Of a stretch of 64,000 nucleotides of DNA, positions 58,568 through 64,000 are shown one piece after another (position 1 is the first letter of the stretch; each line of letters begins with the position of its first letter). The position numbers and the translations under genes are program-made. Source of the DNA: Magnetococcales bacterium (lineage in GTDB: Bacteria; Pseudomonadota; Magnetococcia; Magnetococcales; Magnetaquicoccaceae); contig JADGAZ010000023.1 of the NCBI GenBank assembly GCA_015231755.1, positions 1-64,000 of the forward strand, written 5' to 3'. A model generated the notes under the pieces. It had not been told where the DNA came from. It searched no databases and was given only the letters and a program-made list of their open reading frames with translations.

Positions 58568-59430
58568 TGCAACGCCTCCGGAAGATGCGCGATCTGGTCG
58601 AACCGGAACACCGGTCCTTCCTGGCAGCAATAGACATGGTTGATTTGGCAATGGCCACATTTGCCCACGCCACATTTCATGCGTCTTTCCAGGTCCACGA
58701 AAATCCGGGAGTGGGGCAGTCCGCGTGCGGCCAGTTCCAGGAGGACGAATTTGTACATCACGGGCGGTCCGCACAGGGCCACGACCGTATTGTCCGGATC
58801 GATGGGCAGGGAGGGAAGGGGCGCGGTGACCAGTCCGACTTGGCCATCCCAGGGCAGATTCTGGGTGCGGTCCACCAGACGGATCACCCGGACCTTGCCG
58901 GTCTCTTGTCCGAGTCGTTCCCAGGCGCGCATTTCTTCGCGATACAGTTCCTCGGCGGGGGTGCGGCAGCCGCTGATGATGGTGAGAGCGGCAAAGCGGT
59001 CCAGTTGCGCCAGAATCGGCTGGATCAGGGAGCGCATCGGCACCAGTCCCAAACCGCCGACCACACACAGGACTTGTTTGCCGTAAAAATCCTCCAGATC
59101 GAACCCGGAACCGAATGGACCCCGTATCCCTACCTGTTGACCCGGTTTGAGGCCATGCAGCACCTGGGTCAGGCTGCCCGCATTGCGGATCACCATTTCC
59201 AGAATGGTATCCGTGCGCGGGCCGCAGGAGATGGAGATCGGCGCCTCCCCCACCCCCAGCAAAGAGAGCATGACAAATTGGCCGGGGCGGTGTCCCAGGG
59301 GTTCTGGGAGTTCGACCTTGAAATATTTTTCCCGGGAGGTCAGGGGGGTCACTTCCAGAATGCGGGCCATGCGCGGCAGATAGAGCGCCGGATCGATGGT
59401 CGGGTCGGATGCGTAGGGGGTCGCACTCAT
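58564..59430 (-). CDS. hyhG: Hydrogenase FAD/NAD(P)-binding (gamma) subunit
   Basis: The 288-residue product is a ferredoxin-NADP reductase-like subunit: 'GHRPGQFVMLSLLGVGEAPI' for FAD, 'VVGGLGLVPMRSLI' and 'VALCGPPVMYKF' for the nicotinamide side. A C-terminal [2Fe-2S] motif 'CGVGKCGHCQ' then 'YCCQEGPVF' follows. It links hydrogen oxidation to NAD(P) reduction. ATG 59430 overlaps the stop codon of hyhB. Confidence 0.95.
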   Translation of the reverse strand: MSATPYASDPTIDPALYLPRMARILEVTPLTSREKYFKVELPEPLGHRPGQFVMLSLLGVGEAPISISCGPRTDTILEMVIRNAGSLTQVLHGLKPGQQVGIRGPFGSGFDLEDFYGKQVLCVVGGLGLVPMRSLIQPILAQLDRFAALTIISGCRTPAEELYREEMRAWERLGQETGKVRVIRLVDRTQNLPWDGQVGLVTAPLPSLPIDPDNTVVALCGPPVMYKFVLLELAARGLPHSRIFVDLERRMKCGVGKCGHCQINHVYCCQEGPVFRFDQIAHLPEALQ

Positions 59431-60479
59431 GAGTTCGCCTCCGCGTGATCGATCAAATCGTTGACAATATCGAAAATGTCGATACCGGTCGTGCATTGGC
59501 GACCGCATCGACCACAGCCGGTACAGAAACTGCCTTCGGCAAACCGTTCGGTCAGATATTCAAACTTGCGTTTGACCCGGTGACGCTGACGGGCCGCCGG
59601 ATTGGAACGGAAATTGTGTCCACCGGCCACCTCGGCGAACCGGGGCAGCATGCAACCATCCCAGGTGCGGGTGCGCTGGCCGGCGTTGATGTCGGTGAGG
59701 TCGAAGTCGTCATGGACATCGAAGCAGTAGCAGGTGGGACAGACCAGATTGCAACTGCCGCAGGAAAAACAGGCCTCCACATGCTTTTCCCACACCGGAG
59801 CGTGCCATTGATTGGCGATGAGGGTGGGAATGCGGGCCAGATCGGCATGAAACTGCCGTCCGAACGGTTTGGCGCGTTGGGCTTCGGCACGGGCTTTCAC
59901 CGAGGCGACCTCCTGGCACACCGGGAAATCCATCCCTTGGATCAATGTTTCTCCTGCGGGGGTTTGGACTTCGATCAGGATGTGATCGTCGATGGAGGTC
60001 AGAAAGATATCGGCATTTTCCCGCCAACCCAGGGATCCCACCGCGTCGCAAAAGCAGGCTGCGTCACAGGGTTGCAGGCAGTCATGGGCCATGAGGGTGC
60101 TGTGGGTGCGACGGGTCAGATAGTGGGGATCTCCATGACCTTCCCGGTTGACCTGGTCCATCAGGTGGATCCCCTTGAGATCACACGGACGGACACCGGC
60201 CAGAATCCGGGGGGACCGGTCCAGGATGGGCACCAACTCGGGTGCTTCGTCCCCCCGTTTGCGATAGCGGAACAAGGGTTCTTCCGCCGGGGTCAGTTTT
60301 TTTCCGGGTGGGGAGAGCGTCGGGTGGTAGCGATCGAATTGGATTTCCGTGGTCTCCCCCACCGGTTTGAAGCGAAATCCGGATTGACCGGCACGCTGCG
60401 GGAAATAGACGGTATGGCTTCGTGCCAGATGCCGGATCCAATGCGCCACGGCATCTTTATCGATGAAAAACGCACGCAT
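59427..60479 (-). CDS. hyhB: Hydrogenase Fe-S (beta) subunit, sulfhydrogenase type
   Basis: The 350-residue product has two C-terminal ferredoxin motifs, 'CFSCGSCNLVCPTCYC' and 'CTGCGRCGRQCTTGID', and the family N-terminal region with 'ILAGVRPCDLKGIHLMD' and 'CLQPCDAACFCDAVG'. This is the beta subunit of group 3b (Hyh/sulfhydrogenase) enzymes, and the gene order beta-gamma-small-large is that of hyhBGSL. ATG 60479 is seven bases after AGGAGG; ATG 60482 is four. It is first gene of the hydrogenase operon. Confidence 0.93.
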   Translation of the reverse strand: MRAFFIDKDAVAHWIRHLARSHTVYFPQRAGQSGFRFKPVGETTEIQFDRYHPTLSPPGKKLTPAEEPLFRYRKRGDEAPELVPILDRSPRILAGVRPCDLKGIHLMDQVNREGHGDPHYLTRRTHSTLMAHDCLQPCDAACFCDAVGSLGWRENADIFLTSIDDHILIEVQTPAGETLIQGMDFPVCQEVASVKARAEAQRAKPFGRQFHADLARIPTLIANQWHAPVWEKHVEACFSCGSCNLVCPTCYCFDVHDDFDLTDINAGQRTRTWDGCMLPRFAEVAGGHNFRSNPAARQRHRVKRKFEYLTERFAEGSFCTGCGRCGRQCTTGIDIFDIVNDLIDHAEANS

Positions 60480-60482
60480 CAT

Positions 60483-60874
60483 GATACCTCCTGATTCGTT
60501 GCTGACCATGCAGCCTGGAGCGCACCGCATGAATGGTGATGCAACCATGGAAAGAAGTTAAAATTCTAAGAATTCCGTGAAACCCGATCATAATCCATCA
60601 ATACAAACACGAAGTGATTTCTTGAAGTGTCCAGGTTTTAATGGAACCGAAATTATGCCAGTTTAGCATAGGTGGTGTGGTGACGGATAATGCTGAATAA
60701 TCATTTTATAATCTGTTTTTGTGATATGCCCATGCGTGTTTCAGGTTTCAGGTCTTAACCCGTGTCCCTGACCATACGCGCGGCACGTTTGGACCGGGAG
60801 GCGTCACTGGAGGCGGGAAAAGAGCGTTGGTAGCGACTGGTTGCAAACGGCATGACAACGCTCACCACGTCTTT
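60483..60874. other. Promoter region of the hydrogenase operon, no gene seen
   Basis: 392 AT-richer bases lie between hyhB and the hybrid kinase gene, both minus strand. The hyhB ribosome binding site AGGAGG is at its left edge. Short inverted repeats are visible (TATGC at 60654-60658 with GCATA at 60666-60670; AATTC-TAA-GAATT near 60571). No reliable sigma-70, sigma-54 or FNR-type site could be fixed by eye. Confidence 0.45.
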
Positions 60875-63292
60875 TTAGTTCTCAGGCTCGTGATTGCTTT
60901 TTTCCGCATGGGGTTGTGCGTCTTTCAAGGGGTTGTCATCGTGGATTTGATTGGCGATCTGTTGCAGGGCTTCCAACAATTTCGCTTTTTGGATCGGTTT
61001 GGACAGATACAGATTACAACCGGCTTCCCGACTGCGTTTCATCTCCCCCTCCATGGCGTGGGCGGACAGGGCGATGATTGGCAGGGAAGGCCGCCCCATT
61101 TCCTGTTCCCACAGACGGATCTGGCGGGTGGCCGTGTAGCCGTCCATTTTCGGCATTTGCACATCCATGACCACCACGTCGAATGTCTCTTCCTGCACCC
61201 GATGGACTGCTTCCACCCCATCGCCGACGATGACCACCTGATGCGGTGTCTGCATGAGATAGGCCTCGAACAATGCTTGGTTTTCCTCGACATCCTCGGC
61301 CAGCAGGATGCGTAGACCACTCCCATTGTTTACCGCGACCTCCTGCTGCTGCTCAACACCCGAAAAGCCGAAAACGTCCACGACGCGAATGGGCAGCGTG
61401 AAAAAGAAGGTGCTCCCCTGGCCAAAACGGCTTTCCACCCAAATGCGTCCCCCCATCATCTCGACCAGACGCCGCGAGATGGCCAATCCCAATCCCGTGC
61501 CGCCATAGCGTCGGGTAATGCCTTCATCAGCCTGGGTGAAACGATCAAAAATATGTTCCACCTGCGCCTGGGCGATCCCGATCCCGGTATCGCTGACCTC
61601 AAACCGCAAGGTGTCCGCCTGGACGGATTCCAGAGTCAGACGCACCCCCACCTGCCCATGATGGGTGAACTTGATCGCGTTGCCCAACAGATTGATCAGC
61701 ACCTGACGCACCCGTCCATCGTCACCCAGTACGGCTTCCGGTATTTCGGGTGCCACCTCCGATTGCAGGATCAGCCCCTTCTCTTCGGCTGCCATATGCA
61801 TGAGATACGCAGTCTCCCGCACCAATTGGCGGGGATAAAGAGGCATTTCAAGCAATGAAAAGCGTCCAGCCTCGATGCGGGAGAAATCCAGGATGTCATT
61901 GATCACCCCCAACAGCGCCTTGCCGGAGTGGTGCATGGTCAGCACAAAACGCCGTTGCACCGCATTAAGATCGGTTTCCAGCAGCAACTCCGACATGCCC
62001 AGCACCACATTCATGGGAGTGCGGATCTCGTGACTCATGGTGGCCAGGAACTCCCCCTTGGCCTGGGTGGCCGCTTCCGCCTGTTCTTTGGCCAAAAGCA
62101 GGGCATTCTCCATTCGTTTGCGCTCGCTGATGTCGGTGGAGATGCCGCAGATCGCGTAAGGCTGGCCATGTTCATCCCGCAGCGCGAATTTGACCGAAAT
62201 GTAGTTGTGCGGTCCATCGTCATGGGGGATGACTTCATCGGCCTGAATCGGGGTGGTGGAGGACAGTGCCAGACGATCGTTGCCCTGCAACAAGACCGCC
62301 ACGTCGGCGGGGAACAGGTCAAAATCGGTCTTGCCTTGAAATTTATTATTGTCAATATGAAACAATTCTTCATATTGTCGATTGATGAATAGATATCGAC
62401 CCGCCAGATCCTTCATGAAGATCACGGACGACGTATTGTTGAGGATATCCTGCAACCGCTGCTCCGTTTCGCGCAGCGTCTGTTCCATCCGTTTGCGTTC
62501 GGAAATGTCCAGCCCCATGCCGATCACATGGGGGACGCTGTCCAGCGTGATGCACTGCCCCACAAAATAATAAGGGGTCGTCCCGCCGCCCTGACCCACG
62601 ATGTTGGCCTCGGCGGTCGCGAATCCCTGGGTAAAGACCTCCTGGATACGTTCGGCGATGTACGCCCGCTCTTCGCCATAGAAGAAATCAATCGGTGAGG
62701 CGTCGTTGACCTCTGCCGCGGTCCGACCGGTGATCTCCTCAAACCGCCTGTTCCACAACTGAAAGCGTCCCTCCTGGCTGATCAGATAGAAGATGCCGGG
62801 CATGGCGTTGATGATCTCGCGATTGACATCTCTTTCCCTCCGCAGGGCGCGTTCCACATGGATGCGCTCGGCGATTTCGGATTGCAGCGCCTCATTGGCC
62901 TTCACCAATTGTGCGGGACTGGGCAATTTCAAGGCATGGGGAATCAACGGCCAAAGCGCGGTGGCGGTGATCACCGACACAACCGCGGTGGCCGCCTTGA
63001 GCAGGGCATCCAGAGCGTACAGAGGCTGCCACAATACAAATACGCCCATGACATGAGTCAAACCGCACGCCATAATGAATGCGGAAAACATCCACAACAA
63101 CCATCGATAAGGAAAGTCCTTACGCTGCCGTGCGAAATAGATCAGCGCTATAGGCATGGAAAAGTACGAAAGGGCAATCAAAAGATCGCTGATTACATAA
63201 GTCAACAACAAGGAGGACGACCAACGGATGCAAAACCCGTGCGGCAGATAGTCACTGACATCGAAAAACTGACCAACGGTATCTAATATCAT
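60875..63292 (-). CDS. Hybrid histidine kinase with ethylene-receptor-type membrane domain
   Basis: The product of about 805 residues starts with three membrane helices that match the plant/cyanobacterial ethylene-binding domain: 'YVISDLLIALSYFSMPIALI', 'FPYRWLLWMFSAFIMACGLT' and 'LKAATAVVSVITATALWPLI'. C76 and H80 correspond to copper-binding C65/H69 of ETR1, and D36 and Y43 to D25 and Y32. PAS 1 (~165-275), PAS 2 (~285-405), HisKA ('FLATMSHEIRTPMNVVLGM'), HATPase ('DTGIGIA', 'GGTGLGLAIS') and a C-terminal receiver ('VVVMDVQMPKMDGY') follow. ATG 63292 is chosen; the frame extends to a TTG at 63367. Ethylene binding is predicted, not shown. Confidence 0.9.
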   Translation of the reverse strand: MILDTVGQFFDVSDYLPHGFCIRWSSSLLLTYVISDLLIALSYFSMPIALIYFARQRKDFPYRWLLWMFSAFIMACGLTHVMGVFVLWQPLYALDALLKAATAVVSVITATALWPLIPHALKLPSPAQLVKANEALQSEIAERIHVERALRRERDVNREIINAMPGIFYLISQEGRFQLWNRRFEEITGRTAAEVNDASPIDFFYGEERAYIAERIQEVFTQGFATAEANIVGQGGGTTPYYFVGQCITLDSVPHVIGMGLDISERKRMEQTLRETEQRLQDILNNTSSVIFMKDLAGRYLFINRQYEELFHIDNNKFQGKTDFDLFPADVAVLLQGNDRLALSSTTPIQADEVIPHDDGPHNYISVKFALRDEHGQPYAICGISTDISERKRMENALLLAKEQAEAATQAKGEFLATMSHEIRTPMNVVLGMSELLLETDLNAVQRRFVLTMHHSGKALLGVINDILDFSRIEAGRFSLLEMPLYPRQLVRETAYLMHMAAEEKGLILQSEVAPEIPEAVLGDDGRVRQVLINLLGNAIKFTHHGQVGVRLTLESVQADTLRFEVSDTGIGIAQAQVEHIFDRFTQADEGITRRYGGTGLGLAISRRLVEMMGGRIWVESRFGQGSTFFFTLPIRVVDVFGFSGVEQQQEVAVNNGSGLRILLAEDVEENQALFEAYLMQTPHQVVIVGDGVEAVHRVQEETFDVVVMDVQMPKMDGYTATRQIRLWEQEMGRPSLPIIALSAHAMEGEMKRSREAGCNLYLSKPIQKAKLLEALQQIANQIHDDNPLKDAQPHAEKSNHEPEN

Positions 63293-63725
63293 AATCTGGC
63301 ACCCCCACATCCAACCAAAGGAAGGTAAATATGCTCTCAGATCATAGAGATAATCTCCTTGCACCAAATGGACATGATAACATAATCCCAGGTCGTTTGG
63401 CAGTACAATCTGGACACCTGCGTCACGGTTCCTTCAAGGATCTCGCCATGGAGTCGGCGACAAAGTTTTCTGTGTGGGGTGGCTGCAATCCTCAACATGG
63501 CGTTTTGTAATCGGTGGATTGGCCGCGCCGTTCGCGGATGAGTTGCCCGTGGTGTTGCGGAGTTTTCTTTGTCGTGAAGAAGAGGTATTGGAAAAAACAA
63601 TTCAGGTGGGTTAGACTGTGCTATTATAGGGTATTTTTTTGTCCATTTCCGTTAGTACCGCTTGGATCGGCGCAGACTGTTGAGCGGACTTCATCGGAAC
63701 CAGCATCCATGGGAATCATGACCGG
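63293..63725. other. Divergent intergenic region, no gene recognised
   Basis: 433 bases separate the minus-strand kinase and the plus-strand binding-protein gene. Short frames here have no recognisable features. An AT-rich run around 63615-63640 (CTATTATAGG then a T-run) could hold a -10 element for the plus-strand gene, but no -35 at proper spacing is evident. A small hairpin (CCGCG...CGCGG) occurs near 63523-63538. Confidence 0.4.
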
Positions 63726-64000
63726 ATGGAACCACAGCGCGTGTTGCGCACCATCATGACGTTTTTTTGCTTTGTGAGTCTGGGAACCAGTGCGCTGGCC
63801 GAGCCAGCCCGACTGGTACTCAACAGTCCCCACAGTGCCCCCATTACGGCACCGGACGGATCCGGGGTGTTGGATGTTTTTTACCGGGAGCTTTTCGCAC
63901 GATTGGGCATGACGGTCGAATTTCAGCAGTTGCCTGCGGAACGTGCGGTGATCAATGCCAATCGGGGCATCGATGATGGAGATGTCACCAGGATCAGTGG
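63726..64000 (+). CDS. Periplasmic solute-binding protein (SBP_bac_3-like), 3' end outside window
   Basis: The visible 91 residues have a signal peptide ('IMTFFCFVSLGTSALA') and then 'EPARLVLNSPHSAPITAPDG', followed by 'GVLDVFYRELFARLGMTVEF' and 'QQLPAERAVINANRGIDDGD'. This is the start of a family-3 type periplasmic binding fold. Such stand-alone proteins often precede sensor kinases or diguanylate cyclases. ATG 63726 lacks a strong ribosome binding site, and ATG 63756 is an alternative. The gene is cut by the window end. Confidence 0.75.
   Translation, partial: MEPQRVLRTIMTFFCFVSLGTSALAEPARLVLNSPHSAPITAPDGSGVLDVFYRELFARLGMTVEFQQLPAERAVINANRGIDDGDVTRIS

Noticed and set aside
60483-60874. 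FNR or sigma-54 site in front of the hydrogenase operon
   Set aside because: Partial matches (TTGAT...ATGAT, TGGCA without the downstream GC element) fall short of either consensus.
1-64000. Magnetosome, CRISPR, prophage, insertion sequence, rRNA or tRNA genes
   Set aside because: I looked for mam-type genes, direct-repeat/spacer arrays, transposase motifs and structural RNA and saw none. The only tandem repeats are inside coding regions.

Overview
The window reads as one contiguous stretch of a Gram-negative proteobacterial chromosome. GC content is moderately high, most genes have purine-rich ribosome binding sites, and there are many overlapping (ATGA/GTGA) start-stop pairs. It is rich in hybrid histidine kinases and receiver proteins, and has group 3b [NiFe] hydrogenase, sulfate assimilation, NrfD-type redox and type I secretion genes. 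A Magnetococcales-like or other environmental, metabolically flexible proteobacterium fits, but nothing here fixes the taxonomy. I saw no rRNA, tRNA, CRISPR array, insertion sequence or prophage.

Layout. 1-2.8 kb: the 3' part of a repeat-rich hypothetical gene, then sfsA. 2.9-7 kb: a UPF0114 membrane protein and a multi-receiver hybrid kinase coupled to a CheY-like receiver. 7.1-10.9 kb: an ECF-like sigma factor / 35-residue ORF / anti-sigma / M48-TPR peptidase operon. 11.1-12.2 kb: two small exported proteins. 12.4-23.6 kb: a complete inner-membrane type I secretion module (HlyD, ABC exporter) behind its probable substrates, a ten-repeat RCC1-like protein with EF-hand repeats and a 1814-residue calpain-like protease with eleven Calx-beta repeats. 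23.9-29.7 kb: yjdM/phnA, a sensory hybrid kinase with a YfiR-like partner, the 3' stump of a TonB-dependent receptor, an HD hydrolase and a probable SMI1/KNR4-like pseudogene. 29.7-43.9 kb: two LysR regulators (one CysB), siroheme sulfite reductase, APS reductase, a periplasmic binding protein paired with a diguanylate cyclase, TusE, the sulfate ABC importer and a tandem universal stress protein. 44-47.9 kb: a Tat-exported Fe-S protein, NrfD-like membrane protein and tetraheme cytochrome c, then a cytochrome c'-like protein and a rhodanese. 47.9-60.5 kb (all minus strand): a chemoreceptor, a receiver, a membrane histidine kinase, hypBAEDC, a maturation protease-HypF(C-terminal) fusion and the four hydrogenase subunits, apparently one long operon beginning near 60.48 kb. 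60.9-64 kb: a hybrid kinase with an ethylene-receptor-type membrane domain and the start of a divergent periplasmic binding protein.

How it fits together. The sulfur block would import sulfate, reduce APS to sulfite and then sulfide, and relay sulfur through TusE. ATP sulfurylase is not in the window. Two members share a near-identical AT-rich upstream motif. The hydrogenase block encodes a cytoplasmic NAD(P)-linked enzyme with nearly its whole maturation set; the acylphosphatase, zinc-finger and YrdC parts of HypF are missing. The kinase, receiver and chemoreceptor downstream may connect hydrogen metabolism or redox state to behaviour. The secretion block looks like a self-contained exporter and cargo locus, without a TolC gene.

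The observations most worth following are the protease-HypF fusion, the ethylene-receptor-like kinase, the calpain/Calx-beta and RCC1-like cargo, the binding protein-diguanylate cyclase pair, the shared AT-rich motif and the Fe-S protein with a substituted cluster cysteine.
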